From NCBI RefSeq assembly GCF_000685215.1, contig NZ_ARYJ01000006.1, positions 124,001 through 188,000 of the forward strand: a DNA stretch of 64,000 nt. Direction: 5' to 3'. This document shows, one piece after another, positions 26,062-34,067 of the stretch (its first letter is position 1; the number at the start of each line of letters is the position of its first letter). The DNA is from Hyphomonas jannaschiana VP2 (GTDB lineage: Bacteria > Pseudomonadota > Alphaproteobacteria > Caulobacterales > Hyphomonadaceae). Below the pieces are notes generated by a model. The model was not told where the DNA came from, did no database searches, and was given only the letters and a program-made list of their open reading frames with translations. The translations under genes and the position numbers were made by a program.

Positions 26062-27398
26062 GTGGCAGGCTCCAGCGTCTCATTGAAACGCACCGGCTTG
26101 CCGCCGCCTTTTTTGACGATCTCGCCGTCACGCATGACGAAGCCACCACGGATGATCGTTGCGACCGGCCAGCCGGTTGCCTCGAAGCCGTCGAACGGTG
26201 TCCAGCCACATTTCGATTTCGACCAGTCAGTCGTGATCGTTTCCTTCCGCTTAAGGTCAACGACGGTGAAGTCGGCGTGATAGCCCTCGGCAATCCGGCC
26301 TTTATCAGCGAGGCCGAACACGCGCTGGGGCCCTGCGCTGGTCAGTTCCACGAACCGCTGCAGGCTGAGCTTCCCATTGTTCACATGGGTCAGCATGATC
26401 GGCACGGTGGTCTGCACACCGGGCATGCCGGAGGGGCTGGCCGGATAAGGCCGTGCCTTCTCTTCCTTCGTGTGCGGAGCATGGTCGGAGCCCATGACAT
26501 CGACGATACCGGCGTTCAGCGCGCGCCACAGGGCATCCTGATGGCGCTGCTCGCGGATCGGCGGGTTCATCTGGGCATAGCCCTTGAGCCGCTCATAGCA
26601 TTCGGGCGCCGCGAGGGTCAGGTGCTGCGGCAGGCACTCCACGCTGGCGATGTCTTTGGCATCGCGCAGCAATTCCATTTCCTCGGCCGTGGAGATGTGC
26701 AGCACATGGATACGCTTGCCCACTTTGCGGGCGAGGCGCAGCAGGCGCGTGGTAGAAGAGACGGCCGCCTCGACATCGCGCACAACCGGATGGCTGCGCC
26801 AATCCCCCTCCACCGCGAGGTTGCGGCGCATTTCGAGCCGGTATTCGTCTTCGGAGTGGAAGGCCGCCCGGCGCTTGATAGCGCGCAGCACGGCTTCGAC
26901 ACCTTCATCATCGGCAATCAGCAGGTCGCCCGTCGAAGCGCCCATGAAGACCTTCACCCCGCAACAGCCGAGCATGCGCTCCATCTCGGGCAGCAGGTCG
27001 ACATTCTCGTGCGTGGCGCCGGCATAGAAGGCGTGGTCGACATCCATGCGGCCGGCCGCGCGGTCCAGCTTGTCCTGCAGAGCAGCCGGGGTCGTCGTGG
27101 CCGGATTGGTGTTCGGCATCTCGAACACGGCAACAACGCCGCCAAGCGCGGCGGAGCGCGCCTCGCTTTCAAGGTCGGCCTTGTACTCCATGCCCGGCTC
27201 ACGGAAGTGCACCTGGCTGTCGATGACACCCGGCAGGATGTGCAGGCCGGTGGCGCCGTAGATCTCACCGGCAGACGCGCCGGACAGGTCGCCGATACGG
27301 GCAATGCGCTCACCGCGCACGCCGATGTCAGCCTCCATTTCACCACCGGGAGTGACGACAGTGCCGCCGCGAAGGATCAGGTCGTAAGTCTCGCTCAT
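26058..27398 (-). CDS. Dihydroorotase-like amidohydrolase
   Basis: The protein has 446 residues in the class I dihydroorotase/allantoinase group of the amidohydrolase superfamily, which hydrolyse cyclic amides (dihydroorotase makes or opens dihydroorotate in pyrimidine synthesis). The carboxylated-Lys motif GVKVFMGAS (Lys149), ligand His in HVLHIS (231/234) and Asp305 in GSDHAPHT are present. The first metal motif, normally HxH, reads Gln62-Val-His64 in DSQVHFREPG. No pyrB precedes it, and it heads a minus-strand gene train. Dihydroorotase activity is plausible but not certain. Confidence 0.8.
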   Translation of the reverse strand: MSETYDLILRGGTVVTPGGEMEADIGVRGERIARIGDLSGASAGEIYGATGLHILPGVIDSQVHFREPGMEYKADLESEARSAALGGVVAVFEMPNTNPATTTPAALQDKLDRAAGRMDVDHAFYAGATHENVDLLPEMERMLGCCGVKVFMGASTGDLLIADDEGVEAVLRAIKRRAAFHSEDEYRLEMRRNLAVEGDWRSHPVVRDVEAAVSSTTRLLRLARKVGKRIHVLHISTAEEMELLRDAKDIASVECLPQHLTLAAPECYERLKGYAQMNPPIREQRHQDALWRALNAGIVDVMGSDHAPHTKEEKARPYPASPSGMPGVQTTVPIMLTHVNNGKLSLQRFVELTSAGPQRVFGLADKGRIAEGYHADFTVVDLKRKETITTDWSKSKCGWTPFDGFEATGWPVATIIRGGFVMRDGEIVKKGGGKPVRFNETLEPAT

Positions 27399-27541
27399 AA
27401 GGCCCTATATGCGCCTGCCTGCCCGTCATGTCACCCGCCCCGTCTGCACGTAAGATGACGCGGCGTGACACTTGCCCTTTGCGCCCCTGCGCATAGGCTG
27501 AATGCAGACTGCGGGACAAAACCGCGGCAGGAGGAAATGGA

Positions 27542-28183
27542 ATGCCCAGGTTGAAACAGGCCGGGCGCGAGGCCGGCAACCCGTATGCCAACCGTCTCTT
27601 CGACATTTTGTTCGGAGACCGCGACCCGCTCACAGAGCCCGGCACCGCAACCGGAACGCCCGGAAACTGGTGGACGGTGTTCAACATCGTACCGGACGCC
27701 TTCGAGCATACGACAGAAGGCTTCCGCTTCTATCGATCGCCGAACCGCAAGCTGAGCGCGAAACATCGCGAGTTCGGGCAGATCCGGGCAGGCTATGCCG
27801 TTGGCAGCCAGTTTGTCTTTTCGCAGCACTGCAAGGCCGCCCGCGATGCCGGTTTCACCGAAGAACAGATACAGGCCATTCCGCACTGGCAGGTGGCGAA
27901 TTGCTATGACGAGACAGAAAGGGCACTTCTCGCCTACACTGACGCGCTGGTGCTGGATCGCGGACGTGTGCCGGATGGGGTTTTCGAAACGCTGAAGAAG
28001 CACCTCAGCGACGAGGAAATCCTCGAATTCACCTACATCACCTGCACCTACATGATGCACGCGGTGATGAGCCGGGCGCTGCGCCTTGAATATGACGATG
28101 TGGATGAACGGGTGGTCGAAGTGCCCGCACCCACCGGCGATAGCGCCGATGTCATGAACATGGTCGATACGGAGGAGAACTGA
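27542..28183 (+). CDS. Carboxymuconolactone decarboxylase (AhpD-like) family protein
   Basis: The protein has 213 residues. The helical core SAKHREFGQIRAGYAVGS and SQHCKAARDAGFTEEQIQAI matches the CMD fold, in which AhpD members have CxxC-xxx-H. Here only one Cys remains (SQHCKAA), so a disulfide reductase role is unlikely and a decarboxylase or lactone-type activity, or a different one, is possible. A strong AGGAGG site is 7 bases before the ATG. It is 2 bp upstream of a VOC gene, so the two form an operon. Confidence 0.8.
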   Translation: MPRLKQAGREAGNPYANRLFDILFGDRDPLTEPGTATGTPGNWWTVFNIVPDAFEHTTEGFRFYRSPNRKLSAKHREFGQIRAGYAVGSQFVFSQHCKAARDAGFTEEQIQAIPHWQVANCYDETERALLAYTDALVLDRGRVPDGVFETLKKHLSDEEILEFTYITCTYMMHAVMSRALRLEYDDVDERVVEVPAPTGDSADVMNMVDTEEN

Positions 28184-28185
28184 TC

Positions 28186-28725
28186 ATGGGATACCATCAC
28201 CTCGCCCTCGCCGCGAAGGACATGAAGGCGACGCACGATTTCTACGAGCGGATCATGGGCTTCGAACTGGTAAAGGTCGAAGTCGCACCGATTCCCGGCG
28301 GCGGCTGGGGCAAGCACTTCTTCTACCGCATGGATGGCGACGACAAGCGTTTCATCGCCTTTTGGGAACTGCACGATACTGCCGGGCAGGAAGGCTACAA
28401 ATACGATCTCAACGAAGCCGCCGGCCTGCCGCCGGGCACGAACCACTATTCCTTCACCGTGGATACGGTCGAGGAGTTGCTGGCGTGGAAGGACCGCTGG
28501 AACGCCGCCGGGCTGGACGTGCTGGAGATCGACCACAACTGGTGCCACTCGGTCTACACCCGCGATCCGAACGGCAACATGGTGGAGTTCTGTGCCACGA
28601 CGGGCAGCTTTACACCGGCCGACCGGGAACGCGCCCTCGCCGCGCTGGACGAGACCGAGTTCAAACCGTCTCCACCACCGGCGAAGATGCAGCCCTGGCC
28701 TGCCGCGGAAAAGGCAGACGCCTGA
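28186..28725 (+). CDS. VOC (glyoxalase/dioxygenase) family protein
   Basis: The protein has 179 residues with two VOC half-modules. The first starts MGYHHLALAAKDMKATHDFYE with His at the metal position. The second has NHYSFTVDTVEELL and DPNGNMVEFCATTG with a C-terminal Glu ligand. The motif arrangement suits metal-dependent ring-cleaving dioxygenases or glyoxalase-like isomerases. A GGAGGAG site precedes the ATG. Coupling to the CMD-family gene points to a small catabolic pair of unknown substrate. Confidence 0.82.
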   Translation: MGYHHLALAAKDMKATHDFYERIMGFELVKVEVAPIPGGGWGKHFFYRMDGDDKRFIAFWELHDTAGQEGYKYDLNEAAGLPPGTNHYSFTVDTVEELLAWKDRWNAAGLDVLEIDHNWCHSVYTRDPNGNMVEFCATTGSFTPADRERALAALDETEFKPSPPPAKMQPWPAAEKADA

Positions 28726-28796
28726 CCGCAGGGGGATGTTAGGGATTCGCGTATAGGATCGCCCGGTCTGAAGCCAGCACGGGCACACGCGTGACC

Positions 28797-29216
28797 ATGA
28801 CATTCGATAGCGCAGCAGTGAAGCGGCTCCGGCAAAGCCCCGGCGCCCGCTATTTCACGGCCAGTCTTGCGGCGCTGGCCATCGACTATGTTGTGACGCT
28901 GGCGCTCTACTATTTTGCCCATCTGGACCTGTCGGTATCCGCCGCAATTGCGTTTATCGCCGTCGGGGCCGTGTTTTACCTCGTCCATGAATTCTGGACC
29001 TTCCGGCAGGAATCCTCCCGCTTTTCAACGCGCCGGATGGCCGCGAACATGGGCGTTCTGATCCTGTCCGGCGCCGTGCGGGTCGGGGTGATCGCAGCGC
29101 TGGAATGGGCGCGGGCACCTGCCGGCATCTGGGTGAGTCTGTATTTCGCAGCCGGGGTCGGCGCGTCTTTCAGCACCAATTACCTGCTCAATCGCTATTT
29201 CGTGTTCCGCCGCTGA
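28797..29216 (+). CDS. GtrA-like membrane protein
   Basis: The protein has 139 residues and four membrane helices. The ending STNYLLNRYFVFRR is typical of the GtrA/DPMS family, which flips or helps flip polyprenyl-linked sugars for surface glycosylation. The conserved EFWTFR motif lies after the second helix. An in-frame GTG at 28791 is also possible. No glycosyltransferase is adjacent, so the partner is unknown. Confidence 0.85.
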   Translation: MTFDSAAVKRLRQSPGARYFTASLAALAIDYVVTLALYYFAHLDLSVSAAIAFIAVGAVFYLVHEFWTFRQESSRFSTRRMAANMGVLILSGAVRVGVIAALEWARAPAGIWVSLYFAAGVGASFSTNYLLNRYFVFRR

Positions 29217-29230
29217 CAAGAGCTGTCAGC
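29212..29230 (+). terminator. Hairpin at the end of the GtrA-like gene
   Basis: GCTGACA (29212-29218) and TGTCAGC (29224-29230) form a perfect 7-bp stem with a 5-base loop and overlap the stop codon. No U-tract follows, so it may be an attenuating or Rho-assisted structure and not an intrinsic terminator. Confidence 0.3.
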
Positions 29231-29303
29231 AGGGCTGCTTGACCCGTCGCCGGTGGCATCCCACAACTCGGCCTCCTTTCCCACCGGATACGAGGCCCTC
29301 CCC

Positions 29304-29849
29304 ATGAAGCTCGCCCAGACCCGCCCCAACATCCAGACCCTGCTGCGCCCGCTGCTGATCGGCCTTGCCGGTGTTGCGGCCCTGTCGGCCTCCTCGCACA
29401 TCTCTGTGCCGATGTACCCGGTGCCGATGACGATGCAGACGCTGGTTGTGCTGATGCTGGGCGCCCTGATGGGGCCGCGGGCAGGTGCTGCCACTGTGCT
29501 CGCATGGCTCGCCCTGTCGGTTACGGGCGCTCCGGTCCTCTCCGGCGGCAAGCCGGGCCTTGTGGCCCTTGCCGGCCCGACTGCGGGGTATCTGATTTCC
29601 TTCCCGCTCGTGGCGTTCGCGGCCGGGTACCTGCCGAAGGGCGACCAGCTTGGCGCGCATGGCGCCCGCCTCGCCGGCTTCCTGGCCCTGCACGGCGTGA
29701 TCCTGTTTGCCGGCTGGAGCTGGCTGTCCGCGCTGACCGGGCCGGAGATTGCCTTCGCGACCGGCGTGGCGCCGTTCCTGCTGGGCGCGCTGATCAAGAG
29801 CGGTCTGGCCACGGCGCTGCTGGCCGCCTTCCCGCGCCGGTCGGCCTGA
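29304..29849 (+). CDS. bioY: Biotin transporter BioY (ECF S component)
   Basis: BioY is the membrane-embedded biotin-binding subunit of an energy-coupling-factor transporter. The 181-residue product has six helices. The family motif PVPMTMQTLVVLMLGALMGPR is followed by WLALSVTGAPV and AGPTAGYLISFPLVAF. The ATG at 29304 fits the family N-terminus better than 29253. No ecfA or ecfT is adjacent; solitary BioY proteins are known to transport biotin. No BioR-like TTATMKATAA box was seen upstream. Confidence 0.92.
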   Translation: MKLAQTRPNIQTLLRPLLIGLAGVAALSASSHISVPMYPVPMTMQTLVVLMLGALMGPRAGAATVLAWLALSVTGAPVLSGGKPGLVALAGPTAGYLISFPLVAFAAGYLPKGDQLGAHGARLAGFLALHGVILFAGWSWLSALTGPEIAFATGVAPFLLGALIKSGLATALLAAFPRRSA

Positions 29850-29865
29850 GCCGGGGACACCGAGC

Positions 29866-30672
29866 ATGCGCTTTCCGCACCGCAGCCTGATCCGCCTTTC
29901 CGGGCCTGACACAATCGCTCTTCTGGAGCGGACCGTGACCAATTCCGTGAAGGACTGGGCGGCGGGCGAGGTGCGCTACGGCGCACTTCTGACCCCCCAG
30001 GGCAAGATCATATCGGACTATACCGTGCTTAGGACGGACGACGGCGTGCTTCTGGATGTGCATGAAGACGCCGCCGAAGACCTGATGAAGCGCCTCAAGA
30101 TGTTCCGCCTGCGCGCTGCGGTCGAGATCGCGCTCGACGACACATTCGCCGCCGTTCGCGACCCGGATGGCAGCGACCCTCGGTCACCCACCCTCTGGGG
30201 CCGCAAATGGGTCCCGCTGGCCGAGGCCGGAGACCTGATCCCGGACGCCGACTGGACCGCTAACCGTATCGCGGCAGGCGTGCCTGAATGGGGCAGCGAC
30301 TACCGCGCGGCGGAAGTCTTCCCGACCGACATCAACATGGATGTGATGGGTGGCATCGATTACAAGAAGGGCTGCTTTGTCGGGCAGGAAGTGGCCAGCC
30401 GGATGAAGCGGCGCGGCAAGATACGGAAGCGTACGCTGATCGTGCACGGCGCCGGCCTGACAGCCGGGGCCGACATTCTGGCAGGCGCGCCCATCGGCAC
30501 CGTGACCAGCGCTGCCGGAGACACGGGCCTCGCCCTCGTCCGCACCGACCGGCTTCAGAAAGCCCTGACCGGCAGCGCAGACCTGACCTGCAATGAAGCG
30601 CCCGCCCGGTTCGAACTGCAGGACTGGGCCGAGGCGGAACTGGCTGCGCTGACGGAGACGGATGATGAGTGA
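29866..30672 (+). CDS. ygfZ: Folate-binding YgfZ-like protein
   Basis: The protein has 268 residues and is related to the glycine-cleavage T protein. It helps assemble or repair certain iron-sulfur enzymes with tetrahydrofolate. The family hallmark DYKKGCFVGQEVASRMKRRG contains the conserved Cys (KGCxxGQE). The N-terminal half starts RSLIRLSGPDTIALLERTVTN. Its end overlaps the tag gene by 11 bp, indicating co-translation. Confidence 0.92.
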   Translation: MRFPHRSLIRLSGPDTIALLERTVTNSVKDWAAGEVRYGALLTPQGKIISDYTVLRTDDGVLLDVHEDAAEDLMKRLKMFRLRAAVEIALDDTFAAVRDPDGSDPRSPTLWGRKWVPLAEAGDLIPDADWTANRIAAGVPEWGSDYRAAEVFPTDINMDVMGGIDYKKGCFVGQEVASRMKRRGKIRKRTLIVHGAGLTAGADILAGAPIGTVTSAAGDTGLALVRTDRLQKALTGSADLTCNEAPARFELQDWAEAELAALTETDDE

Positions 30673-31243
30673 CGACTTCCCCTGCGCCTGGGCCCCGCTG
30701 ACGGACGACCTTTACCGCACTTATCACGACACCGAATGGGGCGTGCCGGAATATGATGGCCGGGCGCTGTGGGAGAAGCTGCAGCTGGACGGCATGCAGG
30801 CCGGCCTTTCCTGGATCACCATCCTGCGCAAGCGCGAGTCCATCCGCGAGGAGTTCGACCAGTTCGACCCGGAGAAACTCGCCCGGTGGACACCAAAGCG
30901 CGCCGAGAAAGCGCTGAAAAATCCGGGCATCATCCGCAGCCCCAAGAAGATCGACGCCGTGATCGGCAATGCGCAGGCCTTCCTCGCCATGGAAGAAGCC
31001 GGTGAGGGCTTTGCCGACTATTGCTGGGGTTTTGTCGGCGGCGCGCCCATCGTGAACAAGTGGAAGCATTTCCGGCAGGCGCCCACCTCCACTGACTGGT
31101 CGGCGGCGATGTCGAAGGACCTCAAGAAGCGCGGCTTCAAATTCGTTGGCCCGACCATCGTCTATGCCTGGGCGCAGGCAGTTGGCATGGTGAATGACCA
31201 TGACGTAACTTGCCCCCGTCACCGCGAAGTGCAGGAGATGTAA
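30662..31243 (+). CDS. tag: DNA-3-methyladenine glycosylase I
   Basis: Tag excises 3-methyladenine from alkylated DNA in the cytoplasm. The product has 193 residues. CAWAPLTDDLYRTYHDTEWGVPEYDGRALWE is the expected N-terminus with the conserved zinc-ligand Cys and His. LDGMQAGLSWITILRKRE and KRGFKFVGPTIVYAWAQAVGMVNDH are the helix-hairpin-helix and catalytic regions, with the zinc-binding CPRH near the end. The ATG-ATG start at 30662 lies inside the ygfZ 3' end. Confidence 0.95.
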   Translation: MMSDDFPCAWAPLTDDLYRTYHDTEWGVPEYDGRALWEKLQLDGMQAGLSWITILRKRESIREEFDQFDPEKLARWTPKRAEKALKNPGIIRSPKKIDAVIGNAQAFLAMEEAGEGFADYCWGFVGGAPIVNKWKHFRQAPTSTDWSAAMSKDLKKRGFKFVGPTIVYAWAQAVGMVNDHDVTCPRHREVQEM

Positions 31244-31244
31244 A

Positions 31245-31553
31245 ATGCGCATCCTGTTCCTGCCTCTGATTTTGTTCGCCTCCGCGTGCGCCTCTGGCAG
31301 TGAACCTGCAACAAAGGCGCCCGAGACTGCGAGCGTATGCGATACGCTCGAACCTGGTTCCGACCGGCAGATGTGCCGCCAGACCGAAGACGATGCGAAC
31401 CGTGACAATCGCCTGATCTATGAAAGCCGTTCCCGCGGCCTGCCGCTGGACCTTTGCGACCAGGTTCCGGACGGTTGCCAGATCCTCCCGACTGCCGAAG
31501 AATGCGCGCTGCACCCTGACCGCTGCAAAACGAGACCTACGGAGCCGCTATGA
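31245..31553 (+). CDS. Small Cys-rich lipoprotein, hypothetical
   Basis: The product of 102 residues has a lipoprotein signal (LFLPLILFASAC, Cys at 15) and a mature part with seven further Cys (VCDTLE, QMCRQT, LCDQVPDGC, EECAL, RCKTR), suggesting disulfides in the periplasm. I do not recognise a family. It starts one base after the tag stop and overlaps the next gene as ATGA, so the three may be one transcript. Confidence 0.6.
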   Translation: MRILFLPLILFASACASGSEPATKAPETASVCDTLEPGSDRQMCRQTEDDANRDNRLIYESRSRGLPLDLCDQVPDGCQILPTAEECALHPDRCKTRPTEPL

Positions 31554-31858
31554 AATACGTTGCCATGACCGCCATGCTGGCCCTGCCGCTGATGGCTGGC
31601 TGTGTGTCTGCCAACAGTGCCGAAGGCGCGAAAGCCGAGGCCTATGCCAAATGCCGCTATGCCCCCGGGCCGGAAGAGCGCGAGAAATGCATGAAGACCG
31701 AACTGGCGCTGATCCAGGCGCGTGAGCGCAACGAGGCCCAGCGCATCCAGACCAACCGTGAAGACGCGGAGCAGCGCCAGGCCATTCTGGAAGCTTCCGG
31801 CGTCTCCCGCGAAGATGCGAAACAGACCATCGAGTCCGGCCTGCACCTGCCTGATTGA
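31550..31858 (+). CDS. Small lipoprotein, hypothetical
   Basis: The product of 102 residues has a lipobox LPLMAGC and a charged helical mature part (EAYAKCRYAPGPEEREKCMKTE, then a long Glu/Arg/Gln-rich helix). The pair of Cys spaced by about ten residues could form a disulfide. The family is not recognised. Overlap with the previous lipoprotein (ATGA) suggests they work together in the envelope. Confidence 0.6.
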   Translation: MKYVAMTAMLALPLMAGCVSANSAEGAKAEAYAKCRYAPGPEEREKCMKTELALIQARERNEAQRIQTNREDAEQRQAILEASGVSREDAKQTIESGLHLPD

Positions 31859-31975
31859 TCCGGCAGGGACTGAACGGGCAACTCGACCCGGCCCCAAAGC
31901 CGCGCTACAGAAAATCAGCTAACGATTCAGCATCTTGCCGCGTGACCTGCATGCGGCTCGCATCAAGAGGGCACA

Positions 31976-33097
31976 ATGAAGAACGCCGTCATCTCGTCCA
32001 CGGGCCTGTGGACGCCGCCGCATTCCATTTCAAATGAAGAACTGGTCGAAGCCTACAATGCCTGGGCGGACAACTGGAACCGCGAGCGGGACGCCGATAT
32101 TGCGTCCGGCCTGATCGAGCCGAAGACCCATTCCTCCGTCGAATTCATCGAGAAAGCCTCCGGCATCAAGGCGCGTTACGTAATGGACAAATCCGGCGTG
32201 CTGGACCCGGACATTATGGCCCCGCGCATTCCGGAACGCCCGAACGAGCAGATCTCGGTCCTCGCCGAAATCGCGGTGAACGCGGCGCGTCAGGCGCTGG
32301 AGCGGGCTGGCCGCAAGCCGGAAGACGTGGACGCTGTGATCTGCGCCGCCTCCAACATGCAGCGCGCCTACCCGGCCATGGCCATCGAAGTGCAGCAGGC
32401 CCTCGGCATTGGCGGCTTTGCCTTTGACATGAATGTCGCCTGTTCCTCAGCGACCTTCGGCATCCAGACCGCCGCCGATTTCGTGCGCACGGGGTCTGCG
32501 AAATCCGTGCTGATGGTGAACCCGGAAATCTGTTCCGGCCACCTGAACTTCACCGACCGCGACAGCCACTTCATCTTCGGCGATGTCGCCACCGCCGTTC
32601 TGGTGGAAGAGGAGAGCATCGCGCCGGCTGGTCACTGGAAGATTCTCGGCACGAAGCTGAAGACCGAATTCTCGAACAATATCCGCAACAATTTCGGCTT
32701 CCTGAACCGCGCGGCGCCGGAAGGCATCGGCGCGCCGGACAAGCTGTTCAAGCAGGAAGGCCGCAAAGTGTTCAAGGAAGTCGTGCCCATGGTGGCGACG
32801 ATGATCGGCGAACATCTTGATGAACTAAACCTTCAGGGCACGGACCTGCGCCGCCTGTGGCTGCACCAGGCGAATGCCAACATGAACCGGCTGATCTCCA
32901 CCAAGGTGCTGGGCCACGAGGCCAGCGCTGATGAAAGCCCGACCGTGCTGGACACCTATGCCAACACCTCATCGGCCGGATCGATCATCGCCTTCCACAA
33001 GCATTCGGAAGACTTCAAACCCGGCGAGAAGGGGCTAATCTGCTCCTTCGGCGCGGGCTACTCCGCCGGCACGGTGTTTGTCGAGAAAACGGCGTAA
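31976..33097 (+). CDS. 3-oxoacyl-ACP synthase III-like (KAS III) enzyme
   Basis: This 373-residue condensing enzyme of the thiolase fold would start fatty acid or related chain synthesis by condensing an acyl-CoA with malonyl-ACP. The triad is complete: Cys156 in FDMNVACSSATFG, His in LWLHQANANMN and Asn in DTYANTSSAGS. It is longer than FabH (about 320) because of an N-terminal insert (NAWADNWNRERDADIASGL). It therefore belongs to a FabH-like branch and not to classical FabH. AAGAGGG precedes the ATG. Confidence 0.87.
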   Translation: MKNAVISSTGLWTPPHSISNEELVEAYNAWADNWNRERDADIASGLIEPKTHSSVEFIEKASGIKARYVMDKSGVLDPDIMAPRIPERPNEQISVLAEIAVNAARQALERAGRKPEDVDAVICAASNMQRAYPAMAIEVQQALGIGGFAFDMNVACSSATFGIQTAADFVRTGSAKSVLMVNPEICSGHLNFTDRDSHFIFGDVATAVLVEEESIAPAGHWKILGTKLKTEFSNNIRNNFGFLNRAAPEGIGAPDKLFKQEGRKVFKEVVPMVATMIGEHLDELNLQGTDLRRLWLHQANANMNRLISTKVLGHEASADESPTVLDTYANTSSAGSIIAFHKHSEDFKPGEKGLICSFGAGYSAGTVFVEKTA

Positions 33098-33117
33098 GAC
33101 GAGCGGCCCCTGCGGGC

Positions 33118-33270
33118 TCAGTCGTACTCGTCGTCGCTGAACAGGTCGCCCCAGAAGACTTCGCGGCTGGACTTGGCAGCCTCGACGACAACGATGATTC
33201 CGCCCATCAGAAGCACGCAGAACGCCATAACCTGCCAGGGAGCCGTCTGTGCCACTGCTTCAAACATCAT
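33118..33270 (-). CDS. Small single-pass membrane protein (50 residues)
   Basis: Reading the minus strand from ATG-ATG at 33265-33270 gives a 50-codon frame ending in TGA at 33118. A hydrophobic helix (MAFCVLLMGGIIVVV) is followed by a charged tail ending FWGDLFSDDEYD. AAAGG is about 5 bases before the first ATG. The clear helix, ribosome site and placement in a free gap support a real gene. The family is not recognised. Confidence 0.55.
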   Translation of the reverse strand: MMFEAVAQTAPWQVMAFCVLLMGGIIVVVEAAKSSREVFWGDLFSDDEYD

Positions 33271-33449
33271 CACCGCCTTTTATTGAGCCGGGTAAACGGA
33301 GCTGATTCCGTTCCCTGTTGTCAGTGCAGCAGTTTTCGCGCAAAGCCCTTAACAGCGCATTTGGAAATAGGGGCGATCGCAGGGCGGGTTTGTAACCAGA
33401 ATGCCCCCCTTTCTTTACCCTTGTTACTGATGCTTTAAAGAAGGCCTCC

Positions 33450-34067
33450 ATGAGCGTTCGCAAGAAGCAATCCGTTAAGGCTCCGAGGGTCTGGCAGCGC
33501 ATGCTGTCCGGCCGGCGGCTGGACCTTGCCCACCCCTCGCCCATGGATGTGGAAATCGAGGACATCGCCCACGGCCTGGCGCGGGTGGCCCGGTGGAACG
33601 GACAGACAAAAGGCGAGAATGCCTTCTCCGTTGCCGAACATTCTGTCATCGTGGAACGGATCTGCCGCAAGCTGGACCCGACCATGAGCGCAAAGCACAG
33701 CCTGATGGCCCTGCTGCATGACAGCCCGGAATATGTGATCGGCGACATGATCTCGCCGTTCAAGGCACTGCTGGGCGAAGGCTACAAGGATATTGAAGGC
33801 CGGCTGCAGGAAGCGATCCATATCCGCTTCGGCCTGCCGCCGGTCACCCCTGCGCGTTTGAAGAAGAAGATCAAGAAAGCGGACCTGATCTGCGCCTGGT
33901 TCGAGGCGACGCAGCTGGCCGGGTTTGACGAGGCCGAGGCCAACCGCTTCTTCGTGGTGCCGCCCGAAGGCGTGCGCCTGCGCCTCGCCCCGAAATCCGT
34001 GACCGACGCACAGAACGCCTTTCTGGCCCGGTTCCGCGAAATCATGACGGAGATCGGCACGCCATGA
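33450..34067 (+). CDS. HD-domain hydrolase (YfbR-like)
   Basis: The product has 205 residues. FSVAEHSVIVERIC supplies the first His, LMALLHDSPEYVIGDM is the HD motif, and KADLICAWFEATQL ends the ligand set. The order is that of YfbR-type HD phosphohydrolases, some of which are 5'-deoxynucleotidases. It overlaps the following Nudix-type regulator gene as ATGA, which suggests a link to nucleotide or NAD metabolism (inference). Confidence 0.8.
   Translation: MSVRKKQSVKAPRVWQRMLSGRRLDLAHPSPMDVEIEDIAHGLARVARWNGQTKGENAFSVAEHSVIVERICRKLDPTMSAKHSLMALLHDSPEYVIGDMISPFKALLGEGYKDIEGRLQEAIHIRFGLPPVTPARLKKKIKKADLICAWFEATQLAGFDEAEANRFFVVPPEGVRLRLAPKSVTDAQNAFLARFREIMTEIGTP

Noticed and set aside
29217-29303. 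Riboswitch upstream of bioY
   Set aside because: The gap is short and no known aptamer core or BioR palindrome is present; only a hairpin at the previous stop was found.
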